From Celeribacter baekdonensis (GTDB lineage: Bacteria > Pseudomonadota > Alphaproteobacteria > Rhodobacterales > Rhodobacteraceae): a DNA stretch of 64,000 nt. Below, in pieces: positions 11,002 through 20,426 of the stretch; positions within the stretch are counted from its first letter, which is position 1, and each line of letters opens with the position of its first letter. The notes under the pieces were generated by a model. That model worked only from the letters and a program-made list of their open reading frames with translations. It searched no databases and had not been told where the DNA came from. The stretch covers positions 434,001 through 498,000 of the forward strand of contig NZ_CP028475.1 of the NCBI RefSeq assembly GCF_003047105.1, given 5' to 3'. The position numbers and the translations under genes are program-made.

Positions 11002-11285
11002 GGGCGCGGCCCTCGCAGCTTGGGGGCGGAAATGGGTGAAGCTTGTTCGCCTGTACCATTCCCAGTGTCAATCTCGTCTGCCTCACGCAGCCACTGATAA
11101 AACGCAGGTTCCGCCCGAATTTGGGCTTCCCAGTCTTCCAGCATTTGCAGCACGGATTCGACGTCAATCGGTTCTATGGGGCTCCGCTGCGGTGCACCAA
11201 TCATTCTCCTCAAAATGTGTAGACCATCCCCAAGATCTGCCCATGACGTGTTTGTCGCGTTCAAACGTTGTTGGCTTGAACGCAC
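10998..11285 (-). CDS. Hypothetical protein upstream of mobC
   Basis: Up to 95 residues, with a GTG at 11283-11285 as first possible start; a later methionine at MIGAPQRSP is also possible. Acidic centre (EPIDVESVLQMLEDWEAQIR) and no recognised domain. Its TGA overlaps the mobC ATG (ATGA), which supports real translation and co-transcription with mobC and the relaxase. Confidence 0.5.
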   Translation of the reverse strand: MRSSQQRLNATNTSWADLGDGLHILRRMIGAPQRSPIEPIDVESVLQMLEDWEAQIRAEPAFYQWLREADEIDTGNGTGEQASPISAPKLRGPRP

Positions 11286-11312
11286 AAGATTTCCATATCA
11301 ATGGCGTTCAAT

Positions 11313-13898
11313 CTAGGCGGCCAAAAGTCCCGCCTCATGCGCTTTGAGGCATTTGCGTGCGGTGTCGCCATGACCTGAGGGCAGGGCGCGCAGCTCTGGG
11401 AACAGGCCAAACAGCTCGTCGCGTGCCGCATCTGCCACGCCGGTGAGCGAGTAATCCGAGACGTGGAAACTCTCGGAAGCTGCTCCTTCGGCAAAGATCA
11501 CCTCATGGGCGTCAAACATCAGGTGGTAATAGGTCACAAAGCCGCCGACACGGGGCCGGATCGTGTTGTCATTGATCAGGTGTTTGGCGGCAGCAAAGAC
11601 TTCGGACGTGCCAAAATGCATCTCGGCTTGCCAACCTTTCAGCAGCATCCGGTGCTGTGGCGAGACAATCAGAGTGTCGGAATTGCCCAAAGCGCCTTTC
11701 GCAATCTCGATCGGGGCAAACCGACCCAAGGCGGGGACGTTGCGCGCGCCAATCCAGCGCAGCGGTTGCGGACCATGATCAAGCGTCAGCACCATGTCTC
11801 CGAGCTTCAGGTCTTCGACCCGGCGCGGGCCGTAGGGCGTGGCCACGCGGGTGCCTTTGCCAAAACAAATCACGGTTTCGATGTTGGAGAAGTTGATGAC
11901 AGTGCCATCGACCAAGGTCAGGGAGCCGCTTTCGGGATCGGCCGCATCATAGACAATTGAGCCGTGCACAAAGTTGGACCCCAGCTGAGACAGATCCAAT
12001 ACATCGCCCGCACCGCTGTCGCCGTCTTCAGAGCCGACGATATTGATCGCATTGCCGTCCAACTGCGACGGGTCGATGATGATCGTGTCATTGCCTTCGC
12101 CGCCGGTGATCGTATCGCCGCCACCGGCGTAGATTGTATCATCGCCGTTGCCGCCATCAATCAGGTCGGCCCCTGCACCGCCAATGATGGTGTCATTGCC
12201 CGTACCGCCATAAAGTTCGTCGTCGCCGCCGGCACCATCGAGGTAATCATTGCCCGCACCGCCATAAAAGACGTTGGTATAGCTGTTGGCACCATCGGTG
12301 CTTTCGCCATCAAAACCGATCAGGGTGTCGTCGTAATCTGAGCCGATGATGCCATCAATGCCGGAGCCCGTGTCACCTGTTGCATCGCCGCCGGAGTAGG
12401 TGCCGGTTGCCAGGTTGACGCTCACCCCCGCGCTGGAGTCGGAATAATCAACGGTGTCCTGACCGGAGCCACCACTCATACTGTCGCTGCCTGCGCCACC
12501 GATGAATGTGTCATCACCTGTGCCGCCGTCCATCGTGTCGTCGCCAGCCCCGCCGATCAGCGTGTCATTGCCGTCTTCGCCATAGAGCGTGTCATTGCCG
12601 TCACCGCCATCAAGGACGTCATTGCCGGTGCCGCCGTAAACCGTGTCATTGCCATCGCCTGCCACAACCGTGTCGTTGCCGGTGCCTGCGTAGACCGTGT
12701 CATCGCCAAGACCTGAGTCAATCGTATCATTGCCGTCGCCCGCGTCGATCACATCGTCATAATCGGCATAGATCGCATCAAAGGTGACGTCAGAGATGTT
12801 GACGCCCTGATATCCGGTGTCTGCATTGCCATAGGTGATGGTGACGGAGGAGACAGGGCCCGCGATTTCGACCAAGATCGCACCGTTTGCGCTTCCGGCG
12901 GTGATCCCGGTGGCATCTGCGGTCCCGGTGGCCGTGTCGCCCGAAACGGAGACTGCGCCTTCGGATGTGATCGTGACCTCAACGGGATTGCCGTCGGCAT
13001 CAACCGCTGTGATGGTGACCGTGTCGGTGAAGCTGTAAACGTCGAGATCGCTGATCCGAAAGGAGACGTTTTGCACCTCGTCGGCCATTGTCCCGGTCGC
13101 GGAGGAGAAGTCCAAGGTCAGGCTTGAGGTGTCAGAGCCGCCGCCTGAGCTGTTGTCGCCGAGCAATTGCACCGAACTGTCGGGATCAAAATCGCCGTTC
13201 TCGGTATAAAGCGTTTCGTTCGAGATCGTGGCGGACTGACCTGGGCCCAAGTCGGTATAGCTGACATCAACGTGCACGCCGTTGATGTCGGTCGAGAGGC
13301 CGCCCGCAATCGAGCTTCCGTCTGATCCGAGGGTTTCCCAGCTGAGCGTGCTTTCGACCGCGATGCCTTGATCCACCATTTCGCCTTGGGGGTCTTGAGT
13401 GGTGGTGCTGTTGATCGTGTCGTCGCCTGCGGTGCCTTCGATGATCCCATCGGTGTAATCGGCATAGCTGAACACCTGATCCGGGGTTGAATCCGTGGCA
13501 TCGGGCAGGGAGTCATAGGCGACGACCTGATAGGTATGTCCTGGCACCAAAGGCGATTCAGACAGGGTATATGTGCCCGCCGCAGCCCCATTTTCGACAT
13601 CAAAGGAGGCGATTTGAAACACCTCGCCCGTGGTCAGATCCTTGACGGTCCAGACGGCTTCGGCGTCGACGTTTGACCCAGTTGAGGTGTTCGCCCCCAC
13701 GGTCACGGTGCCAGTTGTGCCGTTTTCCCCAGCATTGTCATCGGTCAGCGCCGTTTGATTGACGCCCGTGCCTGTGTCGTTGATCAACGCCGAACCTGCG
13801 GCCACGCTGGGGCCTGCATAGGTAAATGTCGATCCGGTCGAGGTCGACATAAAGCTCGTTGGATTGATCGTATAAAAATTCAGGTCATAGACGGCCAT
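11313..13898 (-). CDS. RTX-repeat protein with C-terminal Hint domain
   Basis: An 861-residue probable secreted protein. The N-terminal ~380 residues contain beta-sandwich-like segments. Residues ~385-620 hold many calcium-binding RTX nonapeptides of the GGxGxDxLxx type (GNDTIDSGLGDDTVYAGTGN and following). The C-terminal ~170 residues are a Hint_2 domain opening at CFGKGTRVATPYGPRRVEDL and including VSPQHRMLL and the HVSDYSLTGV region. RTX proteins of this kind normally leave the cell by a type I system; none is encoded nearby. Hint domains can autoprocess, but the function of this pairing in Rhodobacteraceae is not established. It is transcribed divergently from its paralogue at 14233. Confidence 0.88.
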   Translation of the reverse strand: MAVYDLNFYTINPTSFMSTSTGSTFTYAGPSVAAGSALINDTGTGVNQTALTDDNAGENGTTGTVTVGANTSTGSNVDAEAVWTVKDLTTGEVFQIASFDVENGAAAGTYTLSESPLVPGHTYQVVAYDSLPDATDSTPDQVFSYADYTDGIIEGTAGDDTINSTTTQDPQGEMVDQGIAVESTLSWETLGSDGSSIAGGLSTDINGVHVDVSYTDLGPGQSATISNETLYTENGDFDPDSSVQLLGDNSSGGGSDTSSLTLDFSSATGTMADEVQNVSFRISDLDVYSFTDTVTITAVDADGNPVEVTITSEGAVSVSGDTATGTADATGITAGSANGAILVEIAGPVSSVTITYGNADTGYQGVNISDVTFDAIYADYDDVIDAGDGNDTIDSGLGDDTVYAGTGNDTVVAGDGNDTVYGGTGNDVLDGGDGNDTLYGEDGNDTLIGGAGDDTMDGGTGDDTFIGGAGSDSMSGGSGQDTVDYSDSSAGVSVNLATGTYSGGDATGDTGSGIDGIIGSDYDDTLIGFDGESTDGANSYTNVFYGGAGNDYLDGAGGDDELYGGTGNDTIIGGAGADLIDGGNGDDTIYAGGGDTITGGEGNDTIIIDPSQLDGNAINIVGSEDGDSGAGDVLDLSQLGSNFVHGSIVYDAADPESGSLTLVDGTVINFSNIETVICFGKGTRVATPYGPRRVEDLKLGDMVLTLDHGPQPLRWIGARNVPALGRFAPIEIAKGALGNSDTLIVSPQHRMLLKGWQAEMHFGTSEVFAAAKHLINDNTIRPRVGGFVTYYHLMFDAHEVIFAEGAASESFHVSDYSLTGVADAARDELFGLFPELRALPSGHGDTARKCLKAHEAGLLAA

Positions 13899-14232
13899 GG
13901 GAGTCCACTCGATACGAGGTCAAAATCTAACGCCCGCAACGCGCATGCCTTTCAGCACGCCTTTGCGGATCTTGGTTAATGCTCTGACGCTGGTTTGAGG
14001 CGGGATTGGGGCCAGTTTGGGCAATTCATGTGAAATTTGAATGCTTATGCGTCTGCGTGTCAGGCGGTTGCGGCTGTCACAGGCCCTTGATTGCCGCCAC
14101 AATCCCACGCCGTTTGGCAATAATAAAATCAAATTTTAACAAGGTTGTCGGCGCGGATTCACCTTTTATCAGCACCGATTTTTTAACGTTAATCCCGCTG
14201 TGGTGGGCCTAAAGCGGCTTTTTGGGGGAAAC
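13899..14232. promoter_or_regulatory. Divergent intergenic region between two RTX/Hint genes
   Basis: 334 bases without a gene. It must hold the promoters of both divergent genes. The part nearest the rightward gene is AT-rich (around 14115-14195), but I see no confident -35/-10 pair or operator. Confidence 0.5.
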
Positions 14233-16134
14233 ATGTCGACCTACACTCTTCGGGGATATGCCCTTAGTGATTTCTATTCGTCAACGGGCTCCGCAACGGT
14301 GGCACCGGGCGATGTCGTTCAACTTGCGCCCACTTGGGATGCGGCGTCTGATTATCTTCAGGTCAACGTCACTGATGATGAGGGGATCTTTCACGGTGAC
14401 GCCAATTTTGATGAGGTTGGCAGTGACAGCAACCAATTGGGGACCATTACCGATTCGTCTGGCAATACCTTAGCCAGCGGTCGGATTTACCTCGAAGACC
14501 GCATCACCCTCTCCGATGGCGAGGGCAATATTGTTTATGTCTATGTGGTTGAGATTGGTGGTGGCGAGCAAGCGATCCTCACCAACCCGGCCATTGTCCC
14601 CGGTGTCACTTACATGGTGTCTGCCGTGGACAATGTCGATACCAGTTCGGGAACAACCCCATATTACAATGATATGCCTTGGTCCCCGTATGATGCTGCA
14701 ACGGGGCAAACCTATGATGGGGGGGCGTATTCCGATCAAATCGAAGCAGGGGGCGGGGATGACACCGTCTACTCCGGCGGTGGCGACGATACCGTCTATG
14801 GCGGCGATGGCAATGATACGATTTACTACGGAACGGGCGGCGCGACCCAGTCTGACGGCGACACGGTGTATGGCGGCGAGGGCAATGATCTTATTGATGA
14901 CGTCAGCGGGACCGAATACGTTTACGATGACACGCTCTATGGCGAAGGTGGCAATGACATCCTCTACGGCGGTGGCGGCCATGATGAGATTTATGGCGGC
15001 ACCGGTGATGACCAAATTTTCGGTGAAACCGGTCATGACGAGCTGTATGGCGGCGATGGCGCCGATAGTATTTACGGTGGCGAAGGCTATGACATCATCG
15101 ACGGCGGTGCCGGGGACGATTTGCTCTCGGGTGGGTCCGAGGAGGATGTCTTTGTCTTTCAAGACGGCTCCGGTATCGACACGATCACCGATTTTGACAT
15201 GGGGGATAGCGATCTAAACGGTATTACCAACGATCAGTTTGATGTCTCTGCTCTGACCGATGCTGAGGGCAATCCGGTCAACGCATGGGACGTGGTGGTC
15301 AGTGACAATGGCGCAGGCGATGCGGTTTTGACCTTTCCAAATGGCGAAAGCGTCATCCTATGGGGCGTTGCCCCCACACAGGTCGATACCGCGCCGGAAC
15401 TCTATTCCATCGGCATTCCCTGTTATGTTTCAGGCACCCGGATCATGACACCTTCGGGCGAGGTGCCTGTCGAAGATCTGCGCACCGGCGATCTGATTTC
15501 AACGCTTGATGCCGGGCCGCAACCGCTGTTGTGGCATGGGGTGCGCCATTTGGGGCGCGATATTTTGGCCGAACATCCCGAACTGTTGCCGGTGTTGATC
15601 CGCGATGGCACGTTTGGCAACCGGGGTGATCTTTTGGTGTCGCCGCAACATGGGATCTACGTGCCTGACCTCCGGTTCGGCCCGGATGCGGGCAGACACC
15701 GGGTTTTTGCGCGTGCCAAGCATCTTTTGACCACACAGGCGGGGGTTCGCGTGGCGCGGGGCAAACGGGAGGTCTGCTATCACCACCTGTTGCTGCCGCG
15801 TCATGCGGTGATCCGCGCCAATGGGGCGCTCTCGGAAAGCCTCTATCCCGGACGTTTTGCGTTGTCGGGATTTGACCGCGTGGCAAAGGCCGAACTGTTC
15901 GACCTTTTCCCCGCGCTCGAAGCGATTTTGCGCACCGCTGTGCATGGCGTTGACCCCGTGACGACACAGCTTTATGGCCCGCCCGCACATCCTTATTTGA
16001 GCGGGGCAGACCTGCGTCACTATGGTAGGATCGCCAGCCAACACCAGATGGTGACAATCGACAGGGCCGTGGCAATCAACACGGATGAGGCGGCCACACG
16101 TTTTGCCACCCCATACATATTGGCAAACAGATAG
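14233..16134 (+). CDS. RTX-repeat protein with C-terminal Hint domain (paralogue)
   Basis: 633 residues from MSTYTLRGYAL, with a GGGGGAA ribosome site just upstream. Residues ~170-320 are dense RTX nonapeptides (GGGDDTVYSGGGDDTVYGGD and on). From about residue 395 a Hint_2 domain begins CYVSGTRIMTPSGEVPVEDL and contains VSPQHGIYV and LFDLFPALEAI. It is a shorter paralogue of the 861-residue neighbour. The normal family end is close to LFDLFP...; here the frame runs about 70 residues further and overlaps the 3' end of the AEC transporter gene on the other strand by 115 bases. A lost base near 15925 that removes the original stop is one explanation. Confidence 0.85.
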   Translation: MSTYTLRGYALSDFYSSTGSATVAPGDVVQLAPTWDAASDYLQVNVTDDEGIFHGDANFDEVGSDSNQLGTITDSSGNTLASGRIYLEDRITLSDGEGNIVYVYVVEIGGGEQAILTNPAIVPGVTYMVSAVDNVDTSSGTTPYYNDMPWSPYDAATGQTYDGGAYSDQIEAGGGDDTVYSGGGDDTVYGGDGNDTIYYGTGGATQSDGDTVYGGEGNDLIDDVSGTEYVYDDTLYGEGGNDILYGGGGHDEIYGGTGDDQIFGETGHDELYGGDGADSIYGGEGYDIIDGGAGDDLLSGGSEEDVFVFQDGSGIDTITDFDMGDSDLNGITNDQFDVSALTDAEGNPVNAWDVVVSDNGAGDAVLTFPNGESVILWGVAPTQVDTAPELYSIGIPCYVSGTRIMTPSGEVPVEDLRTGDLISTLDAGPQPLLWHGVRHLGRDILAEHPELLPVLIRDGTFGNRGDLLVSPQHGIYVPDLRFGPDAGRHRVFARAKHLLTTQAGVRVARGKREVCYHHLLLPRHAVIRANGALSESLYPGRFALSGFDRVAKAELFDLFPALEAILRTAVHGVDPVTTQLYGPPAHPYLSGADLRHYGRIASQHQMVTIDRAVAINTDEAATRFATPYILANR

Positions 16135-16958
16135 GCATTGACGCCGGGTGCCATGGCGGCGGTGATCGTGGCGGAGCGCAGGGGCGGGGTCGCAAGACCA
16201 AAGCCAAAATGCGCCAAGCCATAGGTCACAGCCGGGTGCAGGATGAGAGAGGCGAACACCGCCCAAGCGATGATGCGCATGTCGCCTTCGGGCCGATAGC
16301 GTAGCAACACACCCCCCAGCCCAAACAGCGCCGCCGGGATCGCTGCCTTGTTCATCATAAACACCGCATCCCAGATCGGTTGTGGCAAGCGGATGCCGCC
16401 GACATTGACGATCCATCCGGCCAAAATGCCCAAAACCAAAGGATTGCGCAGGATCGCCGTGCCGATTTGCCGGATCAACCGCACCGCAGATAGACCCTGA
16501 CCCGCCGTGCGTGCCAGCTCCATCGCGGTGATGCCAATCGCATAGAGCAACGGGGCGTGGATCGAAATGATCGCGAAATTCCAACTCAGCGCATCCGCAC
16601 CATAGGCGCGCTCGGTGATCGGGATGCCAAGCAACAGCGAATTGGAAAACAGGCCGATAAATCCGATGGCGACACTGTCGGTCAAGTCGCGTTTGAACAG
16701 GTAGCGCGCGCCCAAAAAGCCGAACATCCCGCCCGAAAACGCGCCTGCGTAAAAGGAAATCAGGATCGGTGGGTGAAAATTTTGGGCCAAATCAATCCGG
16801 GCAATGCCCGCGAACAACAGCGTCGGCACGGCAAAGTTTTGGGCAAATTTCATCACCCCGTCGATGGTCGCATCCGCCACCCAGCGTCGCCACGCCGCCA
16901 CATAGCCAAAGCCGATGACGATGAACACGGGCAGGATGACGTCGATCAGCGCCTGCAT
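16020..16958 (-). CDS. AEC-family (auxin efflux carrier-like) transporter
   Basis: A 312-residue inner-membrane carrier with about ten hydrophobic segments, beginning MQALIDVILPVFIVIGFGYV and containing FAQNFAVPTLLF, NSLLLGIPI and PAALFGLGGVLL, typical of the AEC (Mem_trans) family. Substrates of bacterial AEC proteins are mostly organic acids or unknown. It follows the MBL hydrolase with a 1-base gap and is the last gene of the leftward operon. Its C-terminus (VLIATALSIVTIWCWLAILP) is normal for the family. Confidence 0.88.
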   Translation of the reverse strand: MQALIDVILPVFIVIGFGYVAAWRRWVADATIDGVMKFAQNFAVPTLLFAGIARIDLAQNFHPPILISFYAGAFSGGMFGFLGARYLFKRDLTDSVAIGFIGLFSNSLLLGIPITERAYGADALSWNFAIISIHAPLLYAIGITAMELARTAGQGLSAVRLIRQIGTAILRNPLVLGILAGWIVNVGGIRLPQPIWDAVFMMNKAAIPAALFGLGGVLLRYRPEGDMRIIAWAVFASLILHPAVTYGLAHFGFGLATPPLRSATITAAMAPGVNAYLFANMYGVAKRVAASSVLIATALSIVTIWCWLAILP

Positions 16959-16959
16959 G

Positions 16960-17759
16960 TCAGATCAGGCCCGCGATTGGCAAAACCATGCCGTCATGAG
17001 CCGGGGCGATGTGATCGGGGGTCTCGGCGTCGACCGTATCATGGTCAATATCGACATGCATATTGGTCAACACCGAGCGGCGCGGCGCAAGGCGGTCGAT
17101 CCAGTCCAAAGTCAGCGCCAAATGGGCATGAGAGGGGTGTGGTTTATAGCGCAGCGCGTCGATCACAAAGGTATCAAGCCCGTCCAAAAGCGGCCAACTG
17201 GCCTCGTGGATTGCAAGCACATCCGGGATATAGGCCAGATCACCGATGCGAAAGCCAAGGGCGTTGATCTGGCCATGATTGACCGGGATCGGGGTAAAAG
17301 TGATCGGCCCGCCGGGCCCCTCAACGGTCACTGGGCCACGAATGGCATGCAGGTCCAAAATCGGTGGATAATTCGAGCCCTCAGGTTGCACAAAGGCATA
17401 GCCAAAGCGCGAGATCAGATCGTTTTCCGTCTCGCTGTCGGCCCAGACTTTGACCCGCTCACGCATGTTGAACACAATCTGGCGCAGGTCGTCGAGACCA
17501 TGGACGTGATCGGCATGGGGATGGGTGTAAATCACCCCATCGAGCCGCGTCGTGCCCGCCATCAACAACTGTTCGCGCATATCGGGCGAGGTGTCGATCA
17601 ATACGGTGGTGGTGCCGCCGGGGCCGTCGCGCTCAACCAAGGCGGAACAGCGCATCCGGCGGTTTTTAGGGTTGTTTGGATCGCAGTCGCCCCAAATCCC
17701 ACCAATGCGCGGCACGCCCCCGAAGAGCCACAGCCCAAAATGGTGAAACGCGCGCTCAT
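16960..17759 (-). pseudogene. PhnP-like MBL-fold hydrolase, frameshifted at codon ~15
   Basis: The start ATG (17757-17759) overlaps the tatD stop as ATGA and reads MSARFTILGCGSSG. It then leaves frame because the G-run opposite 17717-17721 has five bases where six are needed to continue GVPRIGGIWGDCDPNNPKNR. All later sequence is intact: metallo-beta-lactamase motif THPHADHVHGLDDLR, IPVNHGQ, YIPDV and THAHLALTL-like tail. The family includes phosphoribosyl cyclic phosphodiesterase-type enzymes. As written the gene is broken; one added G gives a full protein of about 266 residues. Sequencing error is a strong alternative. Confidence 0.8.
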
Positions 17760-18562
17760 TGCGGACTCTCGGTGAGCACAGCCTTGGTGAACAGCCGTTC
17801 GAAATTGGCCTCGGTGAGGGCGGCAAACTCGGCGTAGCCCATGCCAAAGGTTTCGGCGGCGATGGCCGCGGTTTTGGCCGTGTAGGCCGGTTCATTGCGG
17901 CGTCCGCGATGCGGCGGAGGGGCCAGATAGGGGCTGTCGGTTTCGACCAAAATCCGGTCTTTTGGCACGTCGCGGAAAATATCGCGCAGCTCGCCGGATT
18001 TCGGAAACGCCGTGATCCCCGACATCGACAGATAACAATTCAACTCAAGCGCGGCCTCGGCCAAAGCGCGCGAGGAGGAAAAACAATGCATGACACAAGG
18101 GTAGGCGCCGATTTTGTATTCTTCGGTCAAGAGCTGCGCCATGTCCTCATCCGCGCCACGCGCATGGATGATCAGCGGCAATTGGGTCTGACGCGCCGCC
18201 TCGATATGCAGGCGCAGACTGTGCTTTTGCACCTCGGCGCTCTCGGCGGTGTAATGATAATCAAGACCGGTTTCACCAATGGCGACAAATTTCGGGTGCT
18301 GCGCCAGTGTCACCAACTCCTCGACCGTGACCATCGGTTCTTCGGCCACAGACATCGGATGGGTGCCCGCCGCCCAAAACACCGGCGCATAGGCCTCTGA
18401 GATGGCTTTGACTTGCTCGACGTTCTTCAGCTTGGTGCAAATCGTCACCATCCGGTGCACGCCTGCGTCCATCGCGCGCGCGATCACATCGGGCAATTCC
18501 TCGGAAAAGTCTGGAAAATCAATATGGCAATGGCTGTCAGTGATGAGGGGAGGCGTGGTCAT
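17756..18562 (-). CDS. tatD: TatD-family metal-dependent DNase
   Basis: A 268-residue TIM-barrel hydrolase with the TatD signatures: metal-binding DSHCHIDF at the N-terminus, AIGETGLDYHY, PLIIHARGADED, MHCFSSSRALA and LVETDSPYLAPPPHRGRRNEP. TatD enzymes act as 3'-5' exonucleases or deoxyribonucleases in the cytoplasm. It overlaps the MBL gene by four bases and lies 43 bases after holB in the same operon, a typical roseobacter arrangement. Confidence 0.93.
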   Translation of the reverse strand: MTTPPLITDSHCHIDFPDFSEELPDVIARAMDAGVHRMVTICTKLKNVEQVKAISEAYAPVFWAAGTHPMSVAEEPMVTVEELVTLAQHPKFVAIGETGLDYHYTAESAEVQKHSLRLHIEAARQTQLPLIIHARGADEDMAQLLTEEYKIGAYPCVMHCFSSSRALAEAALELNCYLSMSGITAFPKSGELRDIFRDVPKDRILVETDSPYLAPPPHRGRRNEPAYTAKTAAIAAETFGMGYAEFAALTEANFERLFTKAVLTESPQ

Positions 18563-18605
18563 GGGGCTGCTCTAAATCTGTCTGGCCGCACCCCGCGCAA
18601 CCGCC

Positions 18606-19772
18606 TTATCCAGCGATCCGGGTGGCCGTGTCATTGATCTTAAATACCATATCTAGGATCAAGGCGGCGGGGTCAAGGTTGACGGCCTTGGCATGGGCCG
18701 CTCGCGCCGAAAGCTCTTGCTGCAATACCGCCCAATCACGCGCGGCCAAGCCATCGGGGGCCAAACGGCGCATCACATCGGCCTCACCGGGGGCGGCCTC
18801 GACAATTGGCGGACGCCCGGCCCCGGTGCGCGCTAAGCGGATCAAAAACCGATCCATCAACCCAAGGGTCAACTCATAGCGGTCCACGTTGGCCGGACCG
18901 ACACAGGCTTCGGCCAATTTCAATGCCCGGCCACGATCCAACTGGGGCAGGGTGGCAAACAGCGCCACCACATCGCGATAGGCGGACAATCCGTCCAAAT
19001 TCGTCAAGCGCAGCGCCTCCCCAACTGATCCGGCTGACAGCTCAGCCAATGCGTTTGACTGCTCTGCGGCATCAAAGCCCGCCGCGTCAAGAGCGCGGGC
19101 CAAATCTGTGGGCGAAAGCGGACCAAGGCGCAATTCGCGACAGCGCGAACGGATGGTCGGTAAAAGTCGGGTCGGTTGATGCGAAATCAGCAACAGCGTA
19201 GAGTGTTTCGGCGGCTCCTCCAAGGTTTTGAGCAGGGCGTTGGCGGCGGAGACGTTCATCTCATCGGCACTGTCGACAATCACCACGCGACGCCCGCCAT
19301 CGGCCGCCGACATTTGGAAAAACCCATTGAGCTTGCGGACTTCATCGACGGAAATCCCAGCGCCAAATTTGTTCTTCTTCTCATCCCACATGCGCCGGAT
19401 CAGGCACAGACGCGGTTCGGCCAATTGCGCAGAGCGGCGATAAATCGGACTGTCATGGACGATGTCGAGCTGGGGGGGCGCAGGCGGTGCTTCGCCAAAA
19501 AGCCCCGCACCCTCTCCGGTATGCCCGTCTTGGCCCTCAACCGGCTGCGACAGCAAAAATCGGGCGATCCGCCAGGCCAAAGTGGCCTTGCCGACGCCGC
19601 GCGGGCCGGTGATCAGCCAAGCGTGATGCAGGCGATGCGAGGTGAAAGCCTCAAGGAAATCGGCCTCGGCATGGGCTTGACCAAACAGCGCCGTGGTTTT
19701 GCGCGGATGCGGCGCTCCGGGGGCGCAATCGGCCTCGGGCAGTTCTTCGATCTCGCCAACGGGGGCTCTCAT
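18606..19772 (-). CDS. holB: DNA polymerase III subunit delta'
   Basis: A 388-residue clamp-loader subunit. It has a Walker A region ITGPRGVGKATLAWRIARFL, the sensor-type segment VVIVDSADEMNVSAANALLKTLEEPPKHS and the arginine-finger region PTIRSRCRELRLGPL (SRC motif). It works with delta and tau/gamma to load the sliding clamp during replication. Its ATG overlaps the tmk stop by four bases, so the genes are coupled. The zinc-binding cysteines found in gamma-proteobacterial DnaX-type subunits are not evident. Confidence 0.93.
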   Translation of the reverse strand: MRAPVGEIEELPEADCAPGAPHPRKTTALFGQAHAEADFLEAFTSHRLHHAWLITGPRGVGKATLAWRIARFLLSQPVEGQDGHTGEGAGLFGEAPPAPPQLDIVHDSPIYRRSAQLAEPRLCLIRRMWDEKKNKFGAGISVDEVRKLNGFFQMSAADGGRRVVIVDSADEMNVSAANALLKTLEEPPKHSTLLLISHQPTRLLPTIRSRCRELRLGPLSPTDLARALDAAGFDAAEQSNALAELSAGSVGEALRLTNLDGLSAYRDVVALFATLPQLDRGRALKLAEACVGPANVDRYELTLGLMDRFLIRLARTGAGRPPIVEAAPGEADVMRRLAPDGLAARDWAVLQQELSARAAHAKAVNLDPAALILDMVFKINDTATRIAG

Positions 19773-20401
19773 GGCTGGGCCTTTTGTGTCGTCTGCACAA
19801 GGCGAGCGGTGACCAGATCGGCCACCTCGCGCGCCACCACGTCAATGTCGCGTCCGGCGTCGATCACGGTGAACCGTGGATAGGCCTGTGCCAGCGCCAA
19901 AAACGCGGCGCGGCATTTTTCCTGAAACCCTTGACCGAAATCTTCAAACCGCTCTTCGACGGTTTGGCGGCCTTTGGCGCGGGCCAATCCAATGGCGGGG
20001 TCCATATCGAACAACAGGGTCATGTCCGGTTCGATCCCGATCATCTCGTCATGCAAACGGTTGACCTTGTCCTGAAGATCGCCGCGCGTGACGCCTTGGA
20101 ACACACGGGTTGAATCGGCAAAGCGGTCACAGACCACCACCTGTCCGGCGTTCAGGGCGGGGAGGATGGTCTTTTCCATGTGATCGCGACGCGCGGCGGT
20201 GAAGAGCAAAATCTCGGTCTCCGCCGACCAGCGATCCGGGTCGCCTTCGAGCACCAGCGCGCGGATTTCTTCGGCGCCTTTGGAGCCGCCCGGTTCGCGG
20301 GTGTGGATCACGTCAAAGCCCGCCACGCGCAGAGTATCGGCCAAAAGCCGGGCTTGGGTGGACTTGCCGGACCCGTCGATGCCCTCGAAACTGATGAACA
20401 T
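19769..20401 (-). CDS. tmk: Thymidylate kinase
   Basis: Phosphorylates dTMP to dTDP. 210 residues with the P-loop FISFEGIDGSGKSTQARLL, the DR(Y/F) motif VVCDRFADSTRVFQG, and a LID-like segment AKGRQTVEERFE. The start was placed at MFISFEGIDG because thymidylate kinases begin there; the frame is open 40 codons further upstream into the neighbouring gene. It lies between the carboxypeptidase gene and holB on the same strand. Confidence 0.95.
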   Translation of the reverse strand: MFISFEGIDGSGKSTQARLLADTLRVAGFDVIHTREPGGSKGAEEIRALVLEGDPDRWSAETEILLFTAARRDHMEKTILPALNAGQVVVCDRFADSTRVFQGVTRGDLQDKVNRLHDEMIGIEPDMTLLFDMDPAIGLARAKGRQTVEERFEDFGQGFQEKCRAAFLALAQAYPRFTVIDAGRDIDVVAREVADLVTARLVQTTQKAQP

Positions 20402-20426
20402 GGCGCTCCTGTCGGTGTTGGTTCGT

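Noticed and set aside
7138..11300. Complete mobilizable element with a second tRNA-Leu 3' repeat on its right
   Set aside because: I looked for a copy of the tRNA-Leu 3' end near 8.7 kb and 11.3 kb and found none, so only the left boundary is supported.
12500..12790. Repeat array at 12.1-12.75 kb as a CRISPR or satellite
   Set aside because: The periodicity is that of RTX nonapeptide codons inside the Hint protein; units are 27 bp and degenerate, not repeat-spacer.
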